Source of the DNA: Pseudomaricurvus alkylphenolicus
GTDB lineage: Bacteria > Pseudomonadota > Gammaproteobacteria > Pseudomonadales > Cellvibrionaceae
NCBI RefSeq assembly: GCF_011683955.1
Contig: NZ_JAAQPI010000006.1
Coordinates: 124,001-188,000 of the forward strand
Length of the DNA: 64,000 nt
Direction: 5' to 3'
In this document: positions 27,055 through 35,898 of the stretch, in pieces
How the letters are laid out: the number at the start of each line of letters is the position of its first letter
How positions within the stretch are numbered: the first letter of the stretch is position 1
Notes under the pieces: generated by a model
Seen by the model: the letters and a program-made list of their open reading frames with translations, nothing else
The model's database searches: none
What the model was told of the DNA's origin: nothing
Position numbers and translations under genes: made by a program

Positions 27055-27089
27055 CTGCTCCCAGAGCAATCAGAGAGAAGCGGATTCTA

Positions 27090-27287
27090 ATGACCCCACA
27101 AGAAGAAATGACTGCACCCTACTCTGGCGACCTGCATTCGTTGCTGGAAGACATTGAATTTTTGACAGCCAGGATTCAGGCACTTCAAGACCGTCCTTTT
27201 GCTTTTGCGTCCCTTCGAGAGGCCAAAAAGCAGCTGAGCGGAAAGAGGAAACTGCTCGTTGCCAACCTCAGAGAGCCAGGCTTCTGA
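27090..27287 (+). CDS. Small coiled-coil protein, paralogue of the 27488 product
   Basis: A 65-residue protein of unknown function. Residues from about 17 on are helical and charged (LLEDIEFLTARIQALQDRP, then REAKKQLSGKRKLL) and look like a short coiled coil. It is clearly similar along its length to the product of the gene 200 bases downstream (EDIEFLTARIQAL against EDIEYLQARVQVL, and the following AKKQL against AKQEL). Purine-rich sequence precedes the ATG and an exact TATAAT box is upstream. Conservation between the two copies is the best evidence that both are translated. Confidence 0.6.
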   Translation: MTPQEEMTAPYSGDLHSLLEDIEFLTARIQALQDRPFAFASLREAKKQLSGKRKLLVANLREPGF

Positions 27288-27487
27288 AAACACCGAAACC
27301 CAAGCAAAAGGCGATTGAGTTTTGCGCCTAACTCTCTGCAGAGAATTAGCCGGATGTCTTCGTTCACCAGCTTGTAAGATATATCTCACAACAGATAGAG
27401 AAATTTGCCACTACTTTGGCACGCAATATCTCTTATCATTTATTTCGATGGTTACCTGTCTGAACCCTGTAAGAATGGAGAATCTAG

Positions 27488-27679
27488 GTGTACAACCGAT
27501 CAACATCTATAGAATCCTCGCTCCAGGAAGACATCGAATATCTGCAGGCCAGAGTTCAAGTATTGCTAAACCATCCTTCTGCCTACGAGTCATTGGCTAA
27601 GGCGAAGCAAGAGCTTGTAATGAAGCAGCAGAATTTGGCAATTCTGCGAGACCGGCAAGGTGCCTTAGTTACGCCATAG
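27488..27679 (+). CDS. Small coiled-coil protein, paralogue of the 27090 product
   Basis: A 63-residue protein of unknown function starting with GTG and preceded by GGAG at seven bases. It shares with its upstream neighbour the pattern EDIEYLQARVQVLLNHPSA...SLAKAKQELVMKQQNLA, a helical charged region likely to form a coiled coil. The nucleotide sequences have diverged far more than the protein pattern, which indicates selection on the protein after a tandem duplication. No known domain is recognised. Confidence 0.6.
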   Translation: MYNRSTSIESSLQEDIEYLQARVQVLLNHPSAYESLAKAKQELVMKQQNLAILRDRQGALVTP

Positions 27680-27844
27680 TATCTGGCTGAAGTGAAGACC
27701 AGCACTAGTCATAAAGACTGCTACACTGAAATAAACCCCAAGGACATTCGAGCCTACCTCGATTGCGAAGACGGATCTTCACCGCAAACACAAACACACC
27801 GTAAACAGATTTATCCAGGGAAGTAGCCTGGGCACGGAGCCGTT

Positions 27845-28051
27845 ATGTTTGAGTGTCGACGCAAGAACTGTGACAACAGCGATCATTGCGACCAAGATGG
27901 AAATCCCCTTCCAGATCGCCGGAAAAACCGAGGACTGTTTGATGTGAAGGAGCAGTGGTGGCTGAAGGTACAGACGCTAGACAACCATCAGAATCAGGGC
28001 TCGCTAGAGCTGGCCCGAGAAGTCATGTCACTGTCACAGAAACGGGCTTGA
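27845..28051 (+). CDS. Small hypothetical protein
   Basis: A 68-residue hydrophilic protein starting MFECRRKNCDNSDHCDQDGN, with three cysteines in the first fourteen residues that could bind a metal. The last half (LDNHQNQGSLELAREVMSLSQKR) is helical and charged. GGAG lies six bases before the ATG. I recognise no family. It ends 46 bases before the 3' end of the minus-strand tRNA-Leu. Probably real given the ribosome binding site, but weakly supported. Confidence 0.45.
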   Translation: MFECRRKNCDNSDHCDQDGNPLPDRRKNRGLFDVKEQWWLKVQTLDNHQNQGSLELAREVMSLSQKRA

Positions 28052-28097
28052 TTTATTGCAGGCAAAATTACCGAGGTGCCGGTATTCTCCTGAAATA

Positions 28098-28184
28098 TGG
28101 TGCCCGAGGCCGGACTTGAACCGGCACGACCGTGAAGTCGGGAGATTTTAAGTCTCCTGTGTCTACCAATTCCACCACTCGGGC
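28098..28184 (-). tRNA. tRNA-Leu (UAA)
   Basis: An 87-base class II tRNA with acceptor GCCCGAG/CTCGGGC, anticodon UAA in the loop CTTAAAA, a long variable arm, T-loop TTCAAGT, discriminator A and an encoded CCA. The long variable arm and the anticodon both fit Leu. Confidence 0.96.
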
Positions 28185-28347
28185 TATGAGCATCGGCAGG
28201 CCAGCAATGAGGGGCCACCGATTAAAGGCGGAGTCGCTTCAGAAACCCTGGCGGCCTCCGAGCGGACGCAAATCCTACCCCACAGGCCGGGACAAATCAA
28301 TCTAAAATCAACACCTTAGCGATACAAGCCAAAGCTTCGGTCAAGTT

Positions 28348-28920
28348 TTACTCAGATGGGGATACAGTGGTTTCCGCCATCAGCTCCGGCCAGGCTGCAC
28401 GAAGGTAGATAACCATGGACCAGAGGGTTAAAAGCGCGGCGATATAGAGCATCACGTAACCCAGAATCAGCCAGTCCGCATGGCTGTCCGGGCTGACCGA
28501 TAAGAGCGCGATAATGGCCAGCATCTGGAAGGTGGTTTTTACCTTGCCCACATAGCTCACCGCGACGCTGGCCCGTTTGCCCAGCTCTGCCATCCATTCT
28601 CTCAGTGCGGATATCACTATCTCTCGCCCGACAATGACCAGAGCAGGTATCGCCAGCCAGGCATTGGCGTGAGCGCCGACAAGCAGCACCAGGGCCACCG
28701 CCACCATCAGCTTGTCTGCCACCGGATCAAGAAAAGCACCAAATGGCGTGGACTGGTTGTATCGACGAGCGACGTAGCCATCCAGCCAGTCGGTGATGGC
28801 TGCAATCGTGAATATCATGGCCGCCACCGGGTAACTCCAGGCAAAGGGCAGGTAAAACACGATGACCAGTAGCGGAATCAGGACGATGCGGAACAGGGTC
28901 AACTGGTTGGCGAGGGTCAT
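28348..28920 (-). CDS. pgsA: Phosphatidylglycerophosphate synthase
   Basis: A 190-residue inner-membrane CDP-alcohol phosphotransferase that makes phosphatidylglycerophosphate from CDP-diacylglycerol and glycerol-3-phosphate. The active-site motif is complete: D44, D47-G48, A51-R52, G61, D65 and D69 (DWLDGYVARR to GAFLDPVADK). Several hydrophobic helices surround it. It follows uvrC by 63 bases on the same strand, the classic gacA-uvrC-pgsA order of gammaproteobacteria. Confidence 0.95.
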   Translation of the reverse strand: MTLANQLTLFRIVLIPLLVIVFYLPFAWSYPVAAMIFTIAAITDWLDGYVARRYNQSTPFGAFLDPVADKLMVAVALVLLVGAHANAWLAIPALVIVGREIVISALREWMAELGKRASVAVSYVGKVKTTFQMLAIIALLSVSPDSHADWLILGYVMLYIAALLTLWSMVIYLRAAWPELMAETTVSPSE

Positions 28921-28983
28921 GGCGGCCTATTTGTTTGAAATTTATACAACTGTGGGCGGCGTGGCGCGCCCGCGCTGTGCAAC

Positions 28984-30888
28984 TTACTCGCTGTTCAGGG
29001 CAGTGTAAATATCCTCGGCGATTTTTTTGCTGATGAGCGGCACTTTGGCCAGATCCTCTATGCTGGCTTTCTGTATTCCCTGCAGACCGCCAAAGTGTCG
29101 TAACAACTCCCTTCGGCGCTTGGCACCGACACCGGGAATGTCCTCCAAGCGGGAAGTGCGACGCTTTTTATCACGACGCTGTTTATGCCCGGTGATCGCA
29201 AAACGGTGAGATTCGTCGCGAATATGTTGGATAAGATGCAGAGCCGGAGAGTCACCATCGAGTGTCATTTCGCTGGTACCGTCGGGCAGAATCAGGGTTT
29301 CGAAGCCCGCCTTGCGGGTGGTGCCTTTGGCAACACCGATCATCAGTACGTCCGTCACGGCCAATTCCGCCAGCACCTCTCGGGCTCTGTTAAGCTGCCC
29401 CTTGCCACCATCGATCAGCAGGATATCGGGCATCACGCCCTCCCCCTTCTGGAGCCGGGTATAGCGACGACGCAGCGCCTGCTCCATGGCGGCATAGTCG
29501 TCGCCACCGGTAATGCCATCGATATTGAACTTTCGATAGTCGCTCTTCAGAGGACCATTGGTGTCAAACACCACACAGGAGGCGACGGTAAGTTCGCCGT
29601 GGCTGTGGCTGATATCAAAACACTCCAGCCGCTCCGGCATGGATTCCAGCCTCAGGGCATCCTGTAAAGCCTCGAATCGCTGTAACGTATTCTGTTTGTT
29701 AGCCAGTTGCGCCTGCAGGTTTTCCTTGGCAGCGGTCAGTGCCATCTGCATCCATCGATTGCGCTGACCACGCAAATCAGACTGGAAGGCAATCTGGCGG
29801 CCACACTGCTGCTGAATGGCTTCACTGATGACCTCGTGATCACTGACTTCGTGACTCAGCAATGTCACTCTCGGATAATCCCGCTCTGCCCCTTGCAGGT
29901 AAAACTGGGCCAAAAATGACGCCAATAATTCACCGCCCACTTCCAGCAGCTGCCCCTTGGGAAAATGACTCTTACTGCCGAGGATTCTACCCTGGCGAAT
30001 ATAGAGCAGATGAACACAGACCATACCGGCCTGCTGATGCAGGGCGATCACATCAATATCAGCGCTGCCGCTTTCGACAATATTCTGGGCCTGGACACGC
30101 TTGAGAGCGGCAATCTGATCGCGATAAACCGCCGCTTTTTCGAACTCCAGATTGATGGAAGCCGCTTCCATCTGATCGGCCAGCTCCCTGACCAGCTCAT
30201 CGCTTTTGCCACGCAGAAACATCTCCGCATGGCGTATGTCTTCTCGATATTCTTCTGCCTTGATCAGACCGACACAGGGCGCAGTGCAGCGATTGATCTG
30301 ATGTTGCAAACACGGCCGTTGGCGGTTATTAAAAATGCTGTCTTCGCAATTGCGCAGGCGGAAGGTTTTTTGCAGGAAGCCGAGACTCGACTTGACCGCT
30401 CCCACATTCGGGAAAGGCCCAAAATAACTGACGCCTTTTTTTTTGCCCCCCCGATGCATGGCCAGACGCGGAAATTCATCGCCGCTGGTAAACATAATAT
30501 AGGGGTAAGACTTGTCGTCCCGCAGCAGAATATTGTACGGCGGACGCTGCTGTTTGATCAGGTTTTGTTCAAGCACCAGGGCTTCCGCCTCAGTGGGTGT
30601 CACCGTAACCTGAATATTGCGAATCCTTGAGACCAGAGCGCGGGTCTTGGGCGACAGGCCTGACGAAGATTGAAAGTAGCTGGTCAGCCGGTTCTTGAGG
30701 TTCTTGGCCTTGCCCACGTACAGAATGTTGCCGTCACCGCCATACATCTGGTAAACGCCCGCCTGGCGAGTCACCTGCTTGAGAAAACCGGCAGCATCAA
30801 AATGGTCTATGCCGGAGGCGGACGTTTCCTCTGCAGGCTCATTGGGAGCGTCAGGGGTGGTGTCAGACGTTGGTGTGGAATCGATCAC
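28984..30888 (-). CDS. uvrC: Excinuclease ABC subunit C
   Basis: A 634-residue nuclease that makes both cuts in UvrABC nucleotide excision repair. The N-terminal GIY-YIG domain is GVYQMYGGDGNILYVGKAKNLKNRL, a UVR region lies around residue 230 (LEFEKAAVYRDQIAAL), the RNase H-like C-terminal nuclease has ERLECFDISHSHGE and DILLIDGGKGQL, and a helix-hairpin-helix closes it (IPGVGAKRRRELLRHFG). The N-terminus carries about 27 extra residues, rich in Asp, Thr and Pro, before the usual start. The only available start is GTG at 30888 with no clear ribosome binding site, so the exact N-terminus is uncertain. Confidence 0.95.
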   Translation of the reverse strand: MIDSTPTSDTTPDAPNEPAEETSASGIDHFDAAGFLKQVTRQAGVYQMYGGDGNILYVGKAKNLKNRLTSYFQSSSGLSPKTRALVSRIRNIQVTVTPTEAEALVLEQNLIKQQRPPYNILLRDDKSYPYIMFTSGDEFPRLAMHRGGKKKGVSYFGPFPNVGAVKSSLGFLQKTFRLRNCEDSIFNNRQRPCLQHQINRCTAPCVGLIKAEEYREDIRHAEMFLRGKSDELVRELADQMEAASINLEFEKAAVYRDQIAALKRVQAQNIVESGSADIDVIALHQQAGMVCVHLLYIRQGRILGSKSHFPKGQLLEVGGELLASFLAQFYLQGAERDYPRVTLLSHEVSDHEVISEAIQQQCGRQIAFQSDLRGQRNRWMQMALTAAKENLQAQLANKQNTLQRFEALQDALRLESMPERLECFDISHSHGELTVASCVVFDTNGPLKSDYRKFNIDGITGGDDYAAMEQALRRRYTRLQKGEGVMPDILLIDGGKGQLNRAREVLAELAVTDVLMIGVAKGTTRKAGFETLILPDGTSEMTLDGDSPALHLIQHIRDESHRFAITGHKQRRDKKRRTSRLEDIPGVGAKRRRELLRHFGGLQGIQKASIEDLAKVPLISKKIAEDIYTALNSE

Positions 30889-31012
30889 AGAGAAAGCTTA
30901 CTGGGTACAGGTCAAGCGTGACAGTTTACACCCGGGGCACCACCGAGGTCCAAAGCCACCCCGTCCGGGAGAGATGGGTGTTCAACTTGCAGGCAGCCAG
31001 TTGAAAAAGCAA

Positions 31013-31648
31013 TCAGACCAGGGCTTCTACATCCAGAATATTGTGCTTGATGCATAGCAGAGTCAGCTCAACGTCACTGTTGATACTGAGCTTGTCGAAG
31101 ATTCGATACCGATAGCTGTTGACGGTTTTTGGGCTGACACAAAAGGTATCGGCAATATCCTGGGCTTTCTTGCCACGGGCAATCAACATGGCCGTTTGCA
31201 ATTCCCGCTCGGACAGTTTCTGGAAGGGGGACTCTTCCTGTTTGCCGCCAAAATTCTTCAGCGCCAGCTGCTGCGCCACACTGTTGCTCATGTAGAGATC
31301 GCCACCGCAGACGGCGCGAATGGCCTTGATCATCTCGTCAAGGTCTGCACCCTTGGTGACATAACCCATGGCACCAGCCTGCAGCAAGCGGGTCGGAAAC
31401 AGATCATCGTCACAGGCGGTGACGGCAATGATTTTCACGTAGTCGTGAATGGCCAGAAGCTTCTTGGTGGCTTCGATACCCCCAATGCCGGGCATCTTAA
31501 CATCCATCAGGACAACATCGGGTGCCAGGGAACGTGTCAGCTGCAAGGCCTCCTCGCCAGTGCTGGCTTCGCCCACCACCTCGAATTCATCCACATCTGA
31601 CAACATGCGAACCAGGTCATGATCATCAACCACCAGAATCTTTGTCAA
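31013..31648 (-). CDS. gacA: GacA/UvrY-type response regulator with shortened receiver helix 1
   Basis: A 211-residue LuxR-type response regulator. The receiver has acidic D8-D9, phospho-acceptor D49 (VVLMDVKMPGIGG), T in VTACDD and K in YVTKGAD. The C-terminal HTH is SERELQTAMLIARGKKAQDI with SPKTVNSYRYRIFDKL, as in GacA/UvrY, which drive small RNAs that titrate CsrA/RsmA. Compared with E. coli UvrY and Pseudomonas GacA as I recall them, five residues are missing right after DDHDLVR: the usual six-residue link (AGIRRI-like) is reduced to M. This shortens helix alpha1 and moves the phospho-Asp from about 54 to 49. The start is TTG with GGGGA seven bases upstream. It precedes uvrC as usual. 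Confidence 0.9.
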   Translation of the reverse strand: MTKILVVDDHDLVRMLSDVDEFEVVGEASTGEEALQLTRSLAPDVVLMDVKMPGIGGIEATKKLLAIHDYVKIIAVTACDDDLFPTRLLQAGAMGYVTKGADLDEMIKAIRAVCGGDLYMSNSVAQQLALKNFGGKQEESPFQKLSERELQTAMLIARGKKAQDIADTFCVSPKTVNSYRYRIFDKLSINSDVELTLLCIKHNILDVEALV

Positions 31649-31923
31649 AATACGTTCCCCAAGACGCCGCCGACAGTTGGCCGGGGCTTATTGTACGGTT
31701 GGAATTGTTGTTGCCTCTTGATTACGAATCCCTTTATCCCGCAATGGATACCGACGCCAATTCATTTCCCAAAGTCCCTGCCGATATCACAACGAATGTA
31801 CCACCTGCGGACCGGGTTACCCAAGAGAATTCTGTTAATTTCGTCACAAAAACCGGAATTTTATAGCGATTGCGAATAACACAAAATGACATCGCTCAGT
31901 TCGCCTTCATTATAGTCTCGGAA

Positions 31924-32553
31924 TCAACGACAGATGAGCCTAAACGTAAGATTTATTCGTTCACCCACCGCCTGGCGGGTTTTCGGCAAGGCATGGAGCC
32001 ATTGGTGTTGTGTCTCTCCTGCCATCACCAACAGGGCACCGTGATTTAAAGTAATAGTCACAGGGTCAATATCTTTGCGGCGCCTGTGTTTGAGAACAAA
32101 ACGGCGACTGGCCCCAAGGCTGATGGAGGCGATCACAGGGCGGGGGCCCAGCTCCGGTTCATTGTCGGCATGCCATGCCACGCTGTCATGGCCATTGCGA
32201 TAGCAATTGGCCAACACCGAGTTAAAGCTGATCCCCAATAATTGATGCAGCTGAGCCCTGAGCGCCAGCAAATCCTCCGTCCAGGGATGCAGCGGTAATT
32301 GATATCCTGAGTAGCTGTAATCGCAGTGCGGATCCCCATACCAGGCATTGAGACGGGGAATGGGCGTTGGTTTGCCATAGATCTGTATGACAGACTGTTC
32401 CCAGGCCAATTGTTGGCGCAAAATCTGAAAATAGTGATTGGCGTCGTGCAACGGCAGCCAGTGCTCGATCAGGCGAATGTCCGCATCCGGCAGATCCAAT
32501 CGCTGTTCTGTGCCGTTGCCCGAGCCTTGATCAAACAGCGAGCCCTGGCGCAT
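31924..32553 (-). CDS. AlkB-family Fe(II)/2-oxoglutarate dioxygenase
   Basis: A 209-residue enzyme of the AlkB superfamily, closer to the ALKBH2/3 type than to E. coli AlkB. Iron ligands are H128 and D130 (AWHADNE) and H187 (HQWLHALPKT); R199 and R205 (ERINLTFR) would bind 2-oxoglutarate. The family reverses alkylation damage such as 1-methyladenine and 3-methylcytosine in DNA or RNA. It lies seven bases downstream of murB on the same strand and may be part of the kdsB-murB transcript. Substrate preference cannot be told from the sequence. Confidence 0.88.
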   Translation of the reverse strand: MRQGSLFDQGSGNGTEQRLDLPDADIRLIEHWLPLHDANHYFQILRQQLAWEQSVIQIYGKPTPIPRLNAWYGDPHCDYSYSGYQLPLHPWTEDLLALRAQLHQLLGISFNSVLANCYRNGHDSVAWHADNEPELGPRPVIASISLGASRRFVLKHRRRKDIDPVTITLNHGALLVMAGETQHQWLHALPKTRQAVGERINLTFRLICR

Positions 32554-32559
32554 CAGCTT

Positions 32560-33615
32560 CTATTCCGCAGCATTCGGCCGCCCAAGATACACCCGAGGTT
32601 CTATTTCCAGCTCTACGCCGTAACGCTCATAGATATCGGACTTGATGTCGTCGGCCAGTGCCAATAGGTCCGCACCGGTGCCGCAGCCATCGTGTGTCAG
32701 CACCAGCGCCTGTCGCTCGTGCACCCCCACGGCTCCCTGCTGACGACCTCGCCAGCCTGCCTGATCGATCAGCCAGCCAGCCGCCAGCTTTACTTTGCCA
32801 CCCGCTTGGGGATAGGCAACCATATCCGGGTAGCGCTGCTGCAATTGTTGGTACTGAGCATCAGATATCACCGGATTTTTGAAAAAGCTGCCGGCATTGG
32901 CAATCTCTGCCGGATTCGGTAATTTACTGCGCCGAACCTCACACACAGCTGCAAAGATATCCAGCGGCGTCTCGGGCTCGGTCTCCCGCTCCGCAAAATA
33001 CTGCTGCAGGGCCGGGTAATGCCAACACAGATCCGCTTCCTTGCGCAATTTCAGCGTCACGGAAGTGATGATGTAGCGATCCCGTAAACGCTGTTTGAAC
33101 ACACTGTCCCTGTACCCGAAGTGGCAGGCATCACGATCAAAGGTAACGCTGACCCCGCTGCTGATCTCCACGGCCGTGAGCTCAGCAAACAGCTCACAAA
33201 GCTCCACCCCATAAGCACCGATATTCTGAATGGGGGCCGCCCCCACATTGCCGGGAATCAAGGCCAGGTTTTCCAACCCCCAGAGATGAAAATCCATACA
33301 ATGCCGGACAAGATCATGCCAGTTCTCACCCGCTCCGATCCTGAGCCACACAAATTGATCGTCTTCCTGGACTTCTTCCCGCCCCTGGATATCAACCTTT
33401 ATCACCAGCCTTTGAATGTCGCCCGCCAACACCAGATTGCTGCCTCCTCCCAATGCCATCACCGGCAAGGATGTCCTTTGAGACTTCCACCACTTGAGAG
33501 TTTCCTGCAATTGCGCCACCGAATCCACAGAGGCGAAATAAGCCGCCTGGGAAGGCAGTGCCAGGGTATTCATCGTCGTCAGATCCGCATGGGGAATGAC
33601 CGAGGACAGACTCAC
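32560..33615 (-). CDS. murB: UDP-N-acetylenolpyruvoylglucosamine reductase
   Basis: A 351-residue FAD enzyme making UDP-MurNAc for peptidoglycan. FAD-binding runs are LPVMALGGGSNLVLAG and LIPGNVGAAPIQNIGAYGVE, the catalytic serine is in IANAGSFFKNP, and the C-terminal part fits the type I (E. coli-like) MurB. The start is GTG at 33615 with GGAGG seven bases upstream, and the stop of the upstream phosphatase overlaps it (GTGA), so the two are translationally coupled. Order ptp-murB is as in Pseudomonas. Confidence 0.95.
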   Translation of the reverse strand: MSLSSVIPHADLTTMNTLALPSQAAYFASVDSVAQLQETLKWWKSQRTSLPVMALGGGSNLVLAGDIQRLVIKVDIQGREEVQEDDQFVWLRIGAGENWHDLVRHCMDFHLWGLENLALIPGNVGAAPIQNIGAYGVELCELFAELTAVEISSGVSVTFDRDACHFGYRDSVFKQRLRDRYIITSVTLKLRKEADLCWHYPALQQYFAERETEPETPLDIFAAVCEVRRSKLPNPAEIANAGSFFKNPVISDAQYQQLQQRYPDMVAYPQAGGKVKLAAGWLIDQAGWRGRQQGAVGVHERQALVLTHDGCGTGADLLALADDIKSDIYERYGVELEIEPRVYLGRPNAAE

Positions 33616-34109
33616 TGATTTGCCTCCAACTGTCGCTGGATACGGCTCAACAGCTCCTGTGAGGCGGATTCGATCAGATCTACCACCAATTGGAACCCGT
33701 CTGCTCCGCCATAGTAAGGGTCAGGTACCTCCACCTCCCGGGTACCTTCATCCAATCGTAAAAACAGCTCAAGAACCCCATCGTAGTGGGCCGGCGCCAG
33801 CGAACGCAAATCCGACAAATTGTCTTTATCCATGGCCAGAATGTAGTCGAATTGATCAAAGTCGGCGCGCTTGACCTGCCTGGCCCGCTGACTGCTCAGA
33901 TCAACCCCACGCTCCAGCGCCGCCGCTTGAGACCTGGGATCCGGGGGATTACCCACATGCCAGGCTCCAGTGCCGGCAGAATCGACCCGCACGCAATCAT
34001 TGAGGCCGGCGTTCTGAACGGCGGCGGCAAAAATACCGTGAGCAGTTGGGGAGCGACAGATATTACCGAGACAAACAAACAGAACGGAAACAGTTCCGTG
34101 CTTTTTCAA
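33612..34109 (-). CDS. Low-molecular-weight protein-tyrosine phosphatase
   Basis: A 165-residue LMW-PTP. The active-site loop VCLGNICRS has the nucleophile C13 and R19, and the catalytic acid is in VPDPYYGG. Such enzymes dephosphorylate tyrosine kinases of polysaccharide export or other proteins. The start is a TTG at 34107-34109, nine bases after AAGGAG; an upstream open frame of 67 codons overlaps the HDOD gene in another frame and is not used. It lies 17 bases past the HDOD stop and overlaps murB. No partner tyrosine kinase is in the window. Confidence 0.9.
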   Translation of the reverse strand: MKKHGTVSVLFVCLGNICRSPTAHGIFAAAVQNAGLNDCVRVDSAGTGAWHVGNPPDPRSQAAALERGVDLSSQRARQVKRADFDQFDYILAMDKDNLSDLRSLAPAHYDGVLELFLRLDEGTREVEVPDPYYGGADGFQLVVDLIESASQELLSRIQRQLEANQ

Positions 34110-34126
34110 TTGAGGAAACTCCTTGA

Positions 34127-35002
34127 TCAGTACACCATCATGGCGCCGGGATAGAGTATGCAGCAGACCTCCAGACAACCGAGATTTACCTCGGAAATCA
34201 CCGCTTCCAGATCCGCCTCTTCGGCCCCGGCAGCCCGCAGCAGCTCTGAATCCATCTGCAAGGTCGAGAGAGTCGCACTGTCGTGGCGCTTGCTGTCTGG
34301 CTCCGAGCAATCGTCCAGCCGTTTGGCGAGATTCAGGATGGAGGCATAACGCTGATGTTCACCAGCCTGATCCGGATGGTGAATATGTTGCACCGGCTTC
34401 CACAAAGACTCCGCCAACTTCCAGCGCTGCATCAGTGCCGCAGAGATGTCAGTACAGGTATAGCCCAACACCTCTTTTTCCACTTCGAAAACGGGTCTGC
34501 CCGTATCGGTCGCGGTTTGACGAATTCTCGCCGAGGTTTCGCGGCACTGACTGGCAAGCACGATGATGCCAAGATTGTGCATCAGACCCATCAGGAACAG
34601 CTGCTCTGACATCTTGCGGTCGTCAAGAATGTGTTTTGCCGCCAGCCCCACAAAAACGCTGTGTAGCCAGAAATCGTTCATATCGAGCGAATCCGGAGCA
34701 ATACGCTCTATTGCATCAACTGCTGAAGCGGAGAAAATCAGAGATCGGAGCTCCGTCAAACCAATCAGAGTGATCGCTCGACTGATGGTATCGATTTTTG
34801 CCGGAAACCCATAAAAAGGGCTGTTGACCAGCTTTAGCAGCTTGGCACTCAACGAAGGGTCGAGTGACACCAACTCGGCAATATCGTCGATCGTGGAGGT
34901 ACCGGAATTGATCAACTCGTTGGCTTTGATCACCACCTCGGGCAGTGAGATCAGATTTTCTACGTCGTCAACGAGTCCTTTGAGCTGGGGGGTGTGCGCC
35001 AT
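34127..35002 (-). CDS. HDOD domain protein
   Basis: A 291-residue protein. The HDOD domain runs from about residue 15 to 215, with LISLPEVVIKANELINSG at its start, LDPSLSAKLLKLVNSPFYG and the central LIGLTELRSLIFSASAVDAI; the HD dyad is not fully kept (LMGLMHNLGIIVLA has H but N in place of D), as normal for HDOD. These proteins are non-catalytic and usually modulate signalling or chemotaxis outputs. It stands between kdsB and the phosphatase, an extra gene compared with the Pseudomonas order. GAGG precedes the ATG. Confidence 0.88.
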   Translation of the reverse strand: MAHTPQLKGLVDDVENLISLPEVVIKANELINSGTSTIDDIAELVSLDPSLSAKLLKLVNSPFYGFPAKIDTISRAITLIGLTELRSLIFSASAVDAIERIAPDSLDMNDFWLHSVFVGLAAKHILDDRKMSEQLFLMGLMHNLGIIVLASQCRETSARIRQTATDTGRPVFEVEKEVLGYTCTDISAALMQRWKLAESLWKPVQHIHHPDQAGEHQRYASILNLAKRLDDCSEPDSKRHDSATLSTLQMDSELLRAAGAEEADLEAVISEVNLGCLEVCCILYPGAMMVY

Positions 35003-35095
35003 AATTCGCCTCTAATCCATGACAGAATTCAGGTGACAGAATCCGGATAACAACAGCAGTTTACGTTCAAATTCCAGCATTCGCCAATCGGATGT

Positions 35096-35863
35096 TCAGC
35101 TCAGTAATCTGCAAACCCGATCCAGGTCTTCCTGTGTGTCCACTCCACCTGGCACCTTCTCTTGCGCCTCTGCCACATGGATACGCTGACCGTTCCAGAG
35201 TACCCGCAGTTGCTCCAGGCATTCGAGCGTTTCCAGAGGCGCCTGGGGCCAAGTTACAAACTCGTTGAGCAACCGAACCCGGTAGGCATAGATGCCGATA
35301 TGACGCTGGAACAGGTTTGCGGCGGGCAACTGCGGTGGATTTTCCAAGTCCATGCCGGCAAACGAGTCCCGTGGCCAGGGAATGCTGGCACGGCTGAAAT
35401 ACAATGCCAGGCCGCTTTTGTCCGCCACGACTTTGACAATATTGGGATTGAGGTAATCCTCGGCATCCTCAATCGGCTCGCTCAGTGTAGCGACACTGGC
35501 ATCGGCATTTGCCGCCAAATTGGCGGCCACCTGATCGATTACCGCCGGTGGAATCAGCGGCTCATCACCCTGCACATTAACGACAATGTCGTCGTCTGCA
35601 AGTGCCAACTGTTGAGCCACTTCCTGCAATCGATCCGTGCCGGATTCGTGTCGGTCCGAGGTCATGCAAACTTCTGCGCCAAATGAACGCACCTGCTGTT
35701 CGATACGCTGATCATCGGTGGCGATGACCACTCGATCCGCCCCACTTTGAGTGGCCTGTTCATAGACTCTCTGCACCATGGTCTTTCCAGCGATGTCTTT
35801 AAGCGGCTTACCCGGCAGGCGGGTCGATGCGTAGCGGGCCGGAATTACGACCGTGTAGTTCAT
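35096..35863 (-). CDS. kdsB: 3-deoxy-manno-octulosonate cytidylyltransferase
   Basis: A 255-residue enzyme that activates Kdo as CMP-Kdo for lipopolysaccharide core synthesis. The nucleotide-binding start is [17 protein letters not shown], with further motifs [29 protein letters not shown] and [13 protein letters not shown]. The ATG at 35861-35863 gives the family N-terminus; the frame is open 53 codons upstream without family similarity. It follows lpxK by 35 bases, so two lipid A/Kdo genes are adjacent. Confidence 0.95.
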   Translation of the reverse strand: MNYTVVIPARYASTRLPGKPLKDIAGKTMVQRVYEQATQSGADRVVIATDDQRIEQQVRSFGAEVCMTSDRHESGTDRLQEVAQQLALADDDIVVNVQGDEPLIPPAVIDQVAANLAANADASVATLSEPIEDAEDYLNPNIVKVVADKSGLALYFSRASIPWPRDSFAGMDLENPPQLPAANLFQRHIGIYAYRVRLLNEFVTWPQAPLETLECLEQLRVLWNGQRIHVAEAQEKVPGGVDTQEDLDRVCRLLS

Positions 35864-35898
35864 GACTGTAACTCTCTTTGTACGGTTGAAACTCTGGG

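Noticed and set aside
34110-34310. N-terminal extension of the tyrosine phosphatase
   Set aside because: Overlaps the HDOD gene in another frame and has an Arg/Gly-rich composition; LMW phosphatases start just before VLFVCLGN.
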